Assembly (NCBI GenBank): GCA_937931765.1
Contig: CALHAO010000117.1
Span: 1-11,289 of the forward strand
Direction: 5' to 3'
Source: an uncultured Thiotrichaceae bacterium
GTDB taxonomy: Bacteria; Pseudomonadota; Gammaproteobacteria; Thiotrichales; Thiotrichaceae
Length of the DNA stretch: 11,289 bases
The notes under the pieces: generated by a model
Database searches by the model: none
What the model saw: the letters and a program-made list of their open reading frames with translations, nothing else
What the model was told of the DNA's origin: nothing
Translations under genes and position numbers: made by a program
Shown here: in pieces, positions 1-6,043 of the stretch
Layout of the letters: each line of letters begins with the position of its first letter
Position numbering within the stretch: position 1 is the stretch's first letter

Positions 1-365
1 CGTTTGGCCAGTGCGGCCATATTTTGTGAGCCATCCATCGCCAGTGAGATATTTTCTACGACAGTGAGAGTGTCGAATAATGAGAAGTGCTGGAATACCA
101 TACCGATGCCCAGCTTGCGGGCTTGTGCCGGACTGTTGATAGTAGCGTGTTCGCCGTTCCAGTAGATTTCGCCTTCATCCGGTTTGATAACGCCATACAC
201 AGCTTTCATCAGGGTGCTTTTCCCAGCACCGTTCTCACCCAGAATGGCATGAATTTCACCGGGCATAACGGTCAGGTTTACGTCTTTATTAGCCACTACA
301 GAGGGGTAGTATTTACTAATATTACGTAATTCCAAACGGGGCGCAGTCGTTGTAGACTTGCTCAT
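1..365 (-). CDS. ABC transporter ATP-binding protein, BMP/nucleoside (sugar-type) family, partial
   Basis: This is the N-terminal part (121 full codons) of a cytoplasmic ATPase subunit that would power an inner-membrane importer. The frame runs off the left edge of the window, so the signature motif, Walker B and second ATPase half are not seen. Visible are a Walker A motif GENGAGKST at residues 43-51 and a Q-loop in GMVFQHFSLFDTLTVVEN near residues 88-105. Walker A in this context, with the MVFQHF-x-L-x-x-x-LTV-x-ENI pattern, is typical of the double-ATPase proteins that work with BMP-family (PnrA/BmpA-like) binding proteins and transport nucleosides or related compounds; RbsA-type sugar ATPases are the closest alternative. 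The ATG at 365-363 is chosen because the conserved LELRNISKYY strand begins at residue 11; upstream there is only a weak AGGA ribosome site. Substrate is inferred from family only. Confidence 0.9.
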   Translation of the reverse strand, partial: MSKSTTTAPRLELRNISKYYPSVVANKDVNLTVMPGEIHAILGENGAGKSTLMKAVYGVIKPDEGEIYWNGEHATINSPAQARKLGIGMVFQHFSLFDTLTVVENISLAMDGSQNMAALAK

Positions 366-435
366 GAGGGTATCCTGAGTCGAAGTGTGCGCTCAGAGTA
401 GTATAAACTGTATATTGTGTTCAATATTTTTTTCT

Positions 436-447
436 AATGTATACATT
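436..447. promoter_or_regulatory. 12-bp perfect palindrome AATGTATACATT, possible operator
   Basis: A perfect palindrome lies in the 119-base gap between the GFA gene and the ABC ATPase gene, about 70 bases upstream of the ABC start. It is flanked by T/A runs. On the minus strand a TATACT hexamer (405-400) could be a -10 box for the ABC gene, but no good -35 sits at the right distance. An operator role is a guess from symmetry and position. Confidence 0.2.
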
Positions 448-484
448 TTTTTGGTGTTTTGTTGCCGAAATAAGGTGCTCAGGA

Positions 485-913
485 TCAATCCGGACAATTC
501 AGCGAAAACTCCCCATCGTCGATCATTTCACCTTCGGGGTGCAGGTGGTAATAATCACCGGCTTCAGTGCAATAGATCTGGGCTGCCAGTGTTACATTGT
601 CGGTATTATCCAATGATCCTGCTGCGATGGAAATGCGGGCTTCTTTGGGGTAGTCGAAGAACAGGCTGCAACCGCACTCGCCACAGAAGCCTTGTTTTAC
701 ATTGGGTATATAGGTGTACCAGCGTAGGGTTTCCTGGTTGAGCAGGGTGAAGTATTTGTGTTGTGTGCCGCTGGCGGCGATGAAGTGGCCGCTGAAACGG
801 CGGCATTGTTCGCAGTGGCAGGCGACTACGGGACGGAGTTTGGTGTGGTCGCTGACTTCGTAGCGTACGCCGCCGCAGATGCAGCCGCCAGTTGCTTTGG
901 TGTTAGTGGTCAT
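485..913 (-). CDS. GFA-family (glutathione-dependent formaldehyde-activating enzyme-like) zinc protein
   Basis: A 142-residue cytoplasmic protein with the full cysteine pattern of the GFA/CENP-V fold: C-x-C at residues 11-13 (GGCICGGVRYEV), CHCEQC at 32-37, and CGECGC at 77-82. In the family these bind two zinc ions, one structural and one at the catalytic site. The name comes from Gfa, reported to promote condensation of formaldehyde with glutathione, but most members have no proven substrate, so the enzymatic role is not assignable here. Length is normal for the family. The start ATG (913-911) is preceded by a good AAGGAG ribosome site at 8-nt spacing. It is divergent from icd, with 167 bases between the starts, and faces the same way as the ABC ATPase gene downstream, with no clear terminator in between. 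Confidence 0.92.
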   Translation of the reverse strand: MTTNTKATGGCICGGVRYEVSDHTKLRPVVACHCEQCRRFSGHFIAASGTQHKYFTLLNQETLRWYTYIPNVKQGFCGECGCSLFFDYPKEARISIAAGSLDNTDNVTLAAQIYCTEAGDYYHLHPEGEMIDDGEFSLNCPD

Positions 914-1011
914 AATGGTGCTCCTTAATATATGTGTTAATGCCTTCTGCTAATTGTTTCTTAAACTTGGCGATAAATATTTCAGTGCCTGAATTCATGA
1001 AACCTTGTTAA

Positions 1012-1040
1012 TTTCTATCCCCCATTCGTGATAGTATATT
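1012..1040 (+). promoter_or_regulatory. Weak candidate sigma-70 promoter for icd
   Basis: TATATT at 1035-1040 matches five of six -10 positions. TTTCTA at 1012-1017 is a poor -35 at 17-bp spacing; a better hexamer, TTGTTA at 1005-1010, is too far away. The predicted start of transcription would be near 1047, about 34 bases before the icd ATG. Evidence is the hexamers and position only. Confidence 0.3.
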
Positions 1041-1080
1041 TCGCCTATTTAAAGGACTTTGCAACCAACAGGTAGATTCT

Positions 1081-3315
1081 ATGACAGATGTGTCGAACAC
1101 GATCATTTATACTCAAACTGACGAAGCACCAGCACTGGCGACCCGCTCTTTGCTGCCTATCGTACAGGCATTTGCTAAAACAGCAGGTATCAATGTCGAA
1201 ACCCGTGATATTTCATTGGCTGGTCGTATTATTGCTAGTTTTCCTGAATTCTTGACGGAAGAGCAGCGTGCGCCGGATGCGCTAAAGGAACTGGGTGAGC
1301 TGACGCAGTCGCCTGATGCTAATATTATTAAGCTGCCTAATATTAGTGCTTCTATCCCGCAATTACGTGATGTGGTCGCTGAGCTGCAAGCGAAGGGTTA
1401 TGCGATTCCGGATTATCCTGATGATCCTCAGGATGAGAAAGATCTGGATATTAAAGCCCGCTTCGGAAAAATTCTCGGTAGTGCGGTAAATCCTGTGCTG
1501 CGTGAAGGTAACTCTGATCGTCGTGCGCCGCCTTCTGTTAAAAATTATGCCCGTAAAAACCCGCACAGTATGGGTAAATGGAGCATGGCTTCCCGTTCTC
1601 ATGTCGCCCATATGCGCGGTGGTGATTTCTACTCCAGTGAGAAATCGTTGGTGGTGGATGATGCTACTGATGTGCGTATTGAATTTGTCGATAAAGCCAC
1701 TCAGGAAGTGACAGTGCTAAAAGAAAGCACGCCATTACTGGCCGGTGAAGTCATCGATGGCATGTTCATGAGTAAGAAGGCGCTGCGTGCCTTTTTTGAA
1801 GAGCACATGGAAGATGCGCGGGAAACTGACATGTTGTTCTCATTGCATGTTAAAGCCACGATGATGAAAGTGTCGCACCCGATTGTATTTGGTCATGCGG
1901 TTACGGTTTTCTACAAAAAATTGTTTGAGAAATGGGGTGAGACTTTTAAAGAAGTCGGTGTTAATCCTAATAATGGTTTAGGCAATGTTTACCTGAAAAT
2001 TCAGCACCTGCCACAGTCTAAGCGTGCTGAGATTGAAGCAGATATTCGTGCTTGTTATATCAACCGCCCTGAAATTGCGATGGTAGATTCTGATCGCGGT
2101 ATTTCTAATTTACATGTTCCGAGTGATGTTATTGTCGATGCGTCTATGCCTGCGATGATTCGTAATTCCGGCAAGATGTGGGGTTCTGACGGTAAGTTGA
2201 AGGATACTAAAGCGGTTATTCCTGAAAGTACTTATGCGATGATTTACCAGGAAGTGATCAACTTCTGCCGTACGCACGGTGCATTTGATCCGACTACGAT
2301 GGGTACTGTGCCTAATGTCGGTTTGATGGCGCAAAAGGCCGAAGAGTACGGTTCGCATGATAAGACTTTTGAGATGGTAGCTGACGGCACCATGCGTGTG
2401 GTTGATAAGAACAGTGGTGAAACATTGTTACAGCATGAGGTTGAAGAAGGTGACATCTGGCGGATGTGTCAGACCAAAGATGAGCCGATTCGTGACTGGG
2501 TGAAATTAGGTGTTAAACGCTGCCGTAATTCAGGTACACCGGCTATTTTCTGGTTAGACAGAGAGCGTGCACATGATCAACAGTTGCGTAAAAAAGTCGT
2601 TGCTTATCTGAAAGAGCACGATACCGAAGGTTTAGATATTCGTATTTTGTCGCCGGTAGTAGCCATTCGCCGCACTATGGAGCGCCTGATTCGCGGTAAA
2701 GATACGATTTCTGTGACCGGCAATGTATTGCGTGATTACCTGACTGATTTGTTCCCGATTCTGGAATTGGGCACCAGTGCCAAAATGCTGTCTATTGTAC
2801 CGTTAATGAATGGTGGCGGTATGTTTGAAACAGGGGCGGGTGGTTCTGCACCAAAACATGTACAGCAGCTCAATGAAGAAAATTACCTGCGTTGGGATTC
2901 GCTGGGTGAGTTTCTGGCCTTGGCAGTATCGCTGGAGCATATGGCGGAACAGACAGACAATACACGCGCTGGCATTCTGGGTAAAACTCTGGATGACGCA
3001 ACAGGTATGTTGCTTGATAACGGTAAATCACCACAACGCCGTCTGGGCCAGCTGGATAACCGGGGCAGTCATTTCTACCTGGCTATGTACTGGGCACAGG
3101 CTTTGGCAGCGCAGGATGATGATGCTGAGCTGAAGGCTATATTCAGTAAGTTGGCTGAGCAATTAACTGCAGAAGAAGCACGCATCGTTGAAGAGCTGAA
3201 TGCTGTTCAGGGTCAAGCGGTTGATATCGGTGGTTATTACTTCCCGGATGAGAAGGCAGCTGATGAAGTAATGCGTCCTAGCGCTATTTTCAATGCGGCA
3301 CTGGCTTCTCTGTAA
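1081..3315 (+). CDS. icd: Isocitrate dehydrogenase (NADP+), monomeric type
   Basis: A 744-residue cytoplasmic TCA-cycle enzyme that converts isocitrate and NADP+ to 2-oxoglutarate, CO2 and NADPH. It belongs to the large monomeric IDH family, unrelated in length to the dimeric ~420-residue enzymes. Aligning by memory to the Azotobacter vinelandii enzyme, the functional residues are all present: substrate side S134, N137, R141 and R147 (in GSAVNPVLREGNSDRR), K258, Y423; metal ligands D353, D552 and D556; NADP-binding H593, R604 and R653. Length matches the family (about 740). The ATG at 1081 fits the conserved N-terminal IIYTQTDEAPALAT; a modest AGG ribosome site lies 8 nt upstream. A long inverted repeat begins 17 bases after the stop. 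Some gammaproteobacteria carry both IDH types; only this one is in the window. The sequence is intact with no frameshift. Confidence 0.98.
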   Translation: MTDVSNTIIYTQTDEAPALATRSLLPIVQAFAKTAGINVETRDISLAGRIIASFPEFLTEEQRAPDALKELGELTQSPDANIIKLPNISASIPQLRDVVAELQAKGYAIPDYPDDPQDEKDLDIKARFGKILGSAVNPVLREGNSDRRAPPSVKNYARKNPHSMGKWSMASRSHVAHMRGGDFYSSEKSLVVDDATDVRIEFVDKATQEVTVLKESTPLLAGEVIDGMFMSKKALRAFFEEHMEDARETDMLFSLHVKATMMKVSHPIVFGHAVTVFYKKLFEKWGETFKEVGVNPNNGLGNVYLKIQHLPQSKRAEIEADIRACYINRPEIAMVDSDRGISNLHVPSDVIVDASMPAMIRNSGKMWGSDGKLKDTKAVIPESTYAMIYQEVINFCRTHGAFDPTTMGTVPNVGLMAQKAEEYGSHDKTFEMVADGTMRVVDKNSGETLLQHEVEEGDIWRMCQTKDEPIRDWVKLGVKRCRNSGTPAIFWLDRERAHDQQLRKKVVAYLKEHDTEGLDIRILSPVVAIRRTMERLIRGKDTISVTGNVLRDYLTDLFPILELGTSAKMLSIVPLMNGGGMFETGAGGSAPKHVQQLNEENYLRWDSLGEFLALAVSLEHMAEQTDNTRAGILGKTLDDATGMLLDNGKSPQRRLGQLDNRGSHFYLAMYWAQALAAQDDDAELKAIFSKLAEQLTAEEARIVEELNAVQGQAVDIGGYYFPDEKAADEVMRPSAIFNAALASL

Positions 3316-3331
3316 CTGCTTGCAGCGATAA

Positions 3332-3403
3332 CGTAGATAGAACAGCTTTTCGTGTTAAAGTCATCTCCCCATGATTAAGCACGAAAAGTTTGTTCTATGT
3401 ACG
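3332..3403 (+). repeat. 72-nt imperfect inverted repeat (long hairpin) spanning the darP start codon
   Basis: The arms 3332-3364 and 3371-3403 pair over about 29 Watson-Crick base pairs around a six-base loop CTCCCC (3365-3370). From the outside in: CGTA with TACG (4 bp), a G/G mismatch, ATAGAACA with TGTTCTAT (8 bp), a 1x2 internal loop, CTTTTCGTG with CACGAAAAG (9 bp), a bulged G3379, TTAA with TTAA (4 bp), a bulged AG at 3359-3360, then TCAT with ATGA (4 bp). The right arm holds the whole region where a ribosome would bind darP mRNA, and the ATG at 3397-3399 is inside the stem. No T-run follows, so it is not a standard intrinsic terminator. Confidence 0.85.
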
Positions 3404-3906
3404 ATGATGAAGAAGATGTAAAAATCTATGCGGAACGGCCTGACCGGGCCGCATTAAAAGTTGAAATGCAGGCCAGTAAAGCGCTTGTCTTACACATGAT
3501 GAACATGAGCGACACCTTGTTTAAAAAGCTGGATATTCCGGATACATTGCGCGATGCAGTGGTCGATGCCCGCCGGTTCAAGGGTGGCGCACGTAAACGT
3601 CAGCTGTTGTATACCACTGGTTTAATACGCCACGAAGACCCTGAAGCGCTCAATTTACAAATCGAAAACTTGGAACGACCGCTCCAACGTAAGGTTGAAG
3701 AATTTCATGAAGTTGAACAATGGCGCGATCAATTGTTGGCGGGTGATGCTGCGACAATGGATGACCTGTTAGCCCGTTTCAATGACGTTGATATACAGTA
3801 CCTGCGTCAGCTGGTGCGTAATGCGGCGAAGGAAAAGAAAAATAATAAGCCACCCAAGTCATCCCGGTTGTTATTTCAGTATTTAAAAGAGCTGCAGGCG
3901 GCTTAA
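3397..3906 (+). CDS. darP: Ribosome-associated protein DarP/YjgA (DUF615 family)
   Basis: A 169-residue helical protein of the YjgA/DUF615 family; E. coli DarP (183 residues) takes part in late assembly of the 50S ribosomal subunit. Recognition rests mainly on the C-terminal block RNAAKEKKNNKPPKSSR followed by LLFQYLKEL (residues about 141-166), nearly identical to the E. coli block, and on the central RRFKGGARKRQLLYTTGLIR region. The acidic N-terminus (MYDDEEDVKIYAE) is typical though shorter than in E. coli. ATG 3397 is the only start before an in-frame stop at 3376-3378, so the start is well fixed, yet no Shine-Dalgarno sequence is seen and the start lies in a strong hairpin. This suggests translational control or a different RNA conformation in the icd-darP transcript. 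The gap to icd is 81 bases. Confidence 0.95.
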   Translation: MYDDEEDVKIYAERPDRAALKVEMQASKALVLHMMNMSDTLFKKLDIPDTLRDAVVDARRFKGGARKRQLLYTTGLIRHEDPEALNLQIENLERPLQRKVEEFHEVEQWRDQLLAGDAATMDDLLARFNDVDIQYLRQLVRNAAKEKKNNKPPKSSRLLFQYLKELQAA

Positions 3907-3909
3907 GGT

Positions 3910-4395
3910 TTGCCACTTTTACAACGCTGGATTTTTAACGGTTTGTTGCTGCTTGCCCTGTGGGCATTCTGGCAGGGTATTTTTGCACCTTTGATGCGGC
4001 TGGAAAAGTTTTGGTTTTTTAATAACCAGTATTCACTGTACTCCAGCCTGCAAACACTTTGGGAGCATGGAGAGATATTCCTATGCTCTTTTCTGTTTTT
4101 GTTTAGTGTGCTCACACCGCTGGTCAAAATGGCAGGTCTTGCCTTGATAGCCAATACCGGCAAACAATTCCGCCATGTGCATGAACGTTTTCTCTATATT
4201 CTGGAGACTTGGGGCAAGTGGTCGATGCTGGATGTATTTGTGGTGGCGCTGCTGTTTGTGTCCGTTAAGCTCGGCACGTTAGCTAATGTGACAGTGCATG
4301 AAGGTTTGTATTGGTTTGGTGGTGCGGTTTTATTGATACAGAGTTTGAGTGTGTGGTTGAGCTGGGCGATAAAAAAACCATCCGCAGCACGGTAA
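3910..4395 (+). CDS. Single-domain PqiA-like (paraquat-inducible protein A) inner-membrane protein
   Basis: A 161-residue integral membrane protein with four hydrophobic spans near residues 8-28, 55-80, 105-124 and 132-153. The segment GKWSMLDVFVVALLF (102-116) followed by KLG is the signature of PqiA/YebS proteins, which act with MCE proteins (PqiB/YebT) in lipid transport between membranes. E. coli PqiA has two such domains; this one has one and lacks the N-terminal zinc-ribbon cysteines, a form common in other proteobacteria, often without MCE partners. No pqiB is in view. The start is a TTG at 3910, the first possible start after the darP stop; the darP TAA (3904-3906) and this start are in one frame with a single GGT codon between. 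AGGCGG at 3896-3901 could be its ribosome site, so translational coupling with darP is likely. The gene end overlaps the first GGA-loop hairpin. Confidence 0.85.
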   Translation: MPLLQRWIFNGLLLLALWAFWQGIFAPLMRLEKFWFFNNQYSLYSSLQTLWEHGEIFLCSFLFLFSVLTPLVKMAGLALIANTGKQFRHVHERFLYILETWGKWSMLDVFVVALLFVSVKLGTLANVTVHEGLYWFGGAVLLIQSLSVWLSWAIKKPSAAR

Positions 4396-4439
4396 ATGAT
4401 TGGAGGAGGAGGAGAGTCATATACCGTTTTTGTGCTGCG
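4383..4439 (+). repeat. Hairpin 1 with (GGA)4 loop
   Basis: The outer stem CGCAGCAC (4383-4390) pairs with GTGCTGCG (4432-4439), 8 bp. On the 3' side GTTTTT (4426-4431) bulges out. Then GGTA (4391-4394) pairs with TACC (4422-4425); after an A/A mismatch ATGATT (4396-4401) pairs with AGTCAT (4415-4420, one G-U). The loop is GGAGGAGGAGGAG (4402-4414). The stop codon of the PqiA-like gene (4393-4395) is inside the stem. Confidence 0.75.
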
Positions 4440-4483
4440 AATGGTTTTACCACATGCTGCTATCTACTTATGCCGCGTTTTGC

Positions 4484-4548
4484 TTGGTTGCCGACAGACA
4501 AATCAGGAGGAGGAGAGATTTGCCTGTCGACGTATTATAACCAACCAA
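4484..4548 (+). repeat. Hairpin 2 with GGA-repeat loop
   Basis: The outer stem TTGGTTG (4484-4490) pairs with CAACCAA (4542-4548), 7 bp. A 12-nt 3'-side bulge (4530-4541) faces a single C on the 5' side. The inner stem CGACAGACAAATC (4492-4504) pairs with GATTTGCCTGTCG (4517-4529), 12 of 13 positions. The loop is AGGAGGAGGAGA (4505-4516). The plan is the same as hairpin 1 although the stem sequences are unrelated. Confidence 0.8.
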
Positions 4549-4570
4549 TCCGCTACATGTCTTAAATATA

Positions 4571-4598
4571 GTAGTGTTCGCTTGATTCCACAAGCTAC
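4571..4598 (+). repeat. Small stem-loop
   Basis: GCTTG (4580-4584) pairs with CAAGC (4591-4595) around the loop ATTCCA, and GTA (4571-4573) can pair with TAC (4596-4598), leaving a 6-nt bulge on the 5' side. It is short and could be chance; it is listed because it sits in line with the other hairpins. Confidence 0.35.
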
Positions 4599-4606
4599 GA
4601 ATTATT

Positions 4607-4634
4607 ACCGGTAGCGTTAGGAAATATAACCGGT
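4607..4634 (+). repeat. ACCGGT...ACCGGT stem-loop with GGA in loop
   Basis: Two copies of the self-complementary hexamer ACCGGT (4607-4612 and 4629-4634) can pair across a 16-nt loop that contains TTAGGAAA. It lies 58 bases before the carboxypeptidase start. Because the hexamer is a palindrome, it may equally be two protein binding sites spaced 22 bp apart. Confidence 0.45.
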
Positions 4635-4691
4635 GCTTATTGGCGTTTTAATGAACATTTTTTGATAACTGCGGGAGTGTTGAGATTACAC

Positions 4692-5810
4692 ATGATTCAT
4701 ATCAACCAGACTTTTGATGCCGGTAATATTGAGGTCATCAGTACAGACAATACACAGAATATCCAGCTGAGCATTCGCACCGATTCTAAGTCAGATTTTT
4801 TCCAATGGTTTTTCTTTCGTGTCACGGGGGCGCTTGAGCAGCCTTTAAAAATGCACATTGTGAATGCGGCAGATGCAGCTTTTCCCGAAGGCTGGGAAGG
4901 TTATCAGGCGCTGGCTTCCTATGATCAGGAAGACTGGTTCCGGGTGCCGACTGATTATATTGACGGGCAGTTGTTGATTGAACATACACCGGAGGCTGAT
5001 GCTGTTTATTACGCTTATTTCACGCCTTATGGTCTGGAGCGTCATCGGGAAATGGTGGCGATGGTGCAGAGTGATCCGCGTTGTGCTCTGAGTGTGGCCG
5101 GACAAACGGTGCAGGGGCGTGATCTGGATGTATTGCAGATTGGTGAAGATAATGGGAGCCGCAAACGGGTATGGGTGACAGCGCGTCAGCATCCCGGTGA
5201 GTCGATGGCTGAATGGTTTATTGAAGGTTTTCTGGAGCGTTTGCTGGATGAGGATGATGCTATTGCAGAGAAACTACTGGAGATAGCGGTATTTTATGTA
5301 GTACCGAATATGAATCCGGATGGTAGTACATTGGGAAATTTACGCACTAATGCAGCGGGTGTGAATCTGAACAGAGTGTGGGGGCAGGCTGACATCGAAT
5401 CCAGTCCTGAGGTGTTTTATATCCAACAAAAAATGGAACAAACCGGTTGTGATTTATTTCTGGATATTCACGGTGATGAGAGCATTCCCTATAATTTCAT
5501 CGCCGGACAGTTGGGTGCACCGGTTGCCGAATCTATTTTGGTGCAGGAGGCTGCTTTTAAACAGCGGTTAGCTGCCATCAATCCTGATTTCCAGACAGAG
5601 CATGGTTATGCGCCGGATAGGTTTGGCCCTGAGATGCTGACGCTAGCCAGTTACTGGGTCGGAAACCGGTTTGGTATTGCGGCGATGACGCTGGAAATGC
5701 CCTTTAAAGATAACCAAGCCCGCCCTGATAAAGTGGCAGGCTGGTCTGCTGTGCGTAGTGCAAAGCTGGGCGCTTCAGTGCTGAATCCGATCGCCGATCA
5801 CTTTCGCTGA
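4692..5810 (+). CDS. M14-family zinc carboxypeptidase, cytosolic (CCP-like) type
   Basis: From the ATG at 4692 the protein has 372 residues. It has an N-terminal beta-rich domain (about 1-115) with FDAGNIEVI and FFQWFFFRV, as in cytosolic carboxypeptidases (the AGBL/CCP group), followed by the M14 catalytic domain. Zinc ligands are H167 and E170 in HPGE and H260 in DIHGD; the catalytic glutamate is E335 in TLEMPF. NMNPDG (about 206-211) and NLNR are further M14 hallmarks. There is no signal peptide, so it acts in the cytoplasm, cutting residues from C-termini; eukaryotic relatives remove polyglutamate, but the bacterial substrate is unknown. An upstream in-frame TTG at 4662 would add ten residues, but the family pattern begins near the chosen ATG; its ribosome site is weak (GGGAG, 14 nt away). 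It is downstream of the GGA-hairpin region, which could regulate it. Confidence 0.9.
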   Translation: MIHINQTFDAGNIEVISTDNTQNIQLSIRTDSKSDFFQWFFFRVTGALEQPLKMHIVNAADAAFPEGWEGYQALASYDQEDWFRVPTDYIDGQLLIEHTPEADAVYYAYFTPYGLERHREMVAMVQSDPRCALSVAGQTVQGRDLDVLQIGEDNGSRKRVWVTARQHPGESMAEWFIEGFLERLLDEDDAIAEKLLEIAVFYVVPNMNPDGSTLGNLRTNAAGVNLNRVWGQADIESSPEVFYIQQKMEQTGCDLFLDIHGDESIPYNFIAGQLGAPVAESILVQEAAFKQRLAAINPDFQTEHGYAPDRFGPEMLTLASYWVGNRFGIAAMTLEMPFKDNQARPDKVAGWSAVRSAKLGASVLNPIADHFR

Positions 5811-5838
5811 CGGTTGAGCCAAGGTCAGGCGCGAAGGT

Positions 5839-5982
5839 TTACCAAGGCTTCTCGCCGGGCTGTGGCTTGTGGTTGGATAGTTTTGTCACTTTCCAGAACA
5901 TATAGCCCATAAACCCAACGATAGCGACGATGGTTGTGACAGTCATAAATAAGATGCCTTCAAAGCTTGAGAAAAAGTTCAT
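5839..5982 (-). CDS. 47-residue single-span membrane protein
   Basis: A short gene reading MNFFSSFEGILFMTVTTIVA at its N-terminus, then a hydrophobic stretch to residue about 30 (IVGFMGYMFW), then a basic, proline-rich tail ending GEKPW. It has one membrane span (about residues 9-30), with the positively charged C-terminal tail most likely cytoplasmic. A strong AAGGAG ribosome site (5997-5992) lies 9 nt before the ATG, which is the best support that it is real. It resembles the very small DUF3149-type proteins of proteobacteria in length and shape, but I cannot confirm the family; CcoQ-like proteins are a weaker alternative. It ends 28 bases from the carboxypeptidase stop, convergent. Two FNR-like boxes lie upstream. 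The function is unknown. Confidence 0.75.
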   Translation of the reverse strand: MNFFSSFEGILFMTVTTIVAIVGFMGYMFWKVTKLSNHKPQPGEKPW

Positions 5983-6043
5983 GGTGTTCAGCTCCTTGTG
6001 TAGGTTTATGTCCCCACCTTAGCGCTGTTTTTCAGGGGCAACT

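Larger units (their letters stand above)
4383..4634 (+). ncRNA. Candidate structured RNA or UTR with GGA-repeat hairpin loops
   Basis: The space between the PqiA-like stop (4395) and the carboxypeptidase start (4692) contains four consecutive potential stem-loops: 4383-4439, 4484-4548, 4571-4598 and 4607-4634. The first two carry 12-13 nt loops of tandem GGA triplets, and the fourth has one GGA in its loop. GGA exposed in loops is the binding signature of CsrA/RsmA proteins and of the sponge RNAs CsrB/RsmY/RsmZ; the same tracts also resemble Shine-Dalgarno sequences. It could be an independent small RNA, a 3' UTR of the PqiA-like gene or a 5' leader of the carboxypeptidase gene. I see no convincing promoter inside it and only a T6 run (near 4655-4660) without a strong stem as a possible terminator. 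Known RNA families are not recognised. Confidence 0.4.

Noticed and set aside
87..329. Plus-strand 80-residue frame at the left edge
   Set aside because: It is the antisense of the ABC ATPase, which shows a clear Walker A motif on the minus strand.
2110..2456. Minus-strand frames inside icd
   Set aside because: The icd coding frame is intact and conserved; these are antisense shadows without start signals.
3332..3403. Intrinsic terminator of icd
   Set aside because: The stem is long but no T-run follows the right arm, and the arm contains the darP start codon.
4505..4538. Possible leader peptide after the second GGA tract (TTG at 4520, stop after six codons)
   Set aside because: Six codons without an amino-acid pattern, and the supposed ribosome site is better explained as a hairpin loop.
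4484..4548. Integron attC site or other recombination hairpin
   Set aside because: The conserved attC end boxes are absent, and no integrase or gene cassette is nearby.
4396..4614. 72-residue frame starting directly after the PqiA-like stop, with an apparent Gly4 run
   Set aside because: Its glycines and glutamates come from the GGA repeats, it has no ribosome site of its own before the ATG, its composition is unlike the neighbours, and the same bases form strong hairpins.
4662..4691. Upstream TTG start for the carboxypeptidase, adding ten residues
   Set aside because: The family N-terminus begins near the ATG at 4692, and the extra residues show no conserved pattern.
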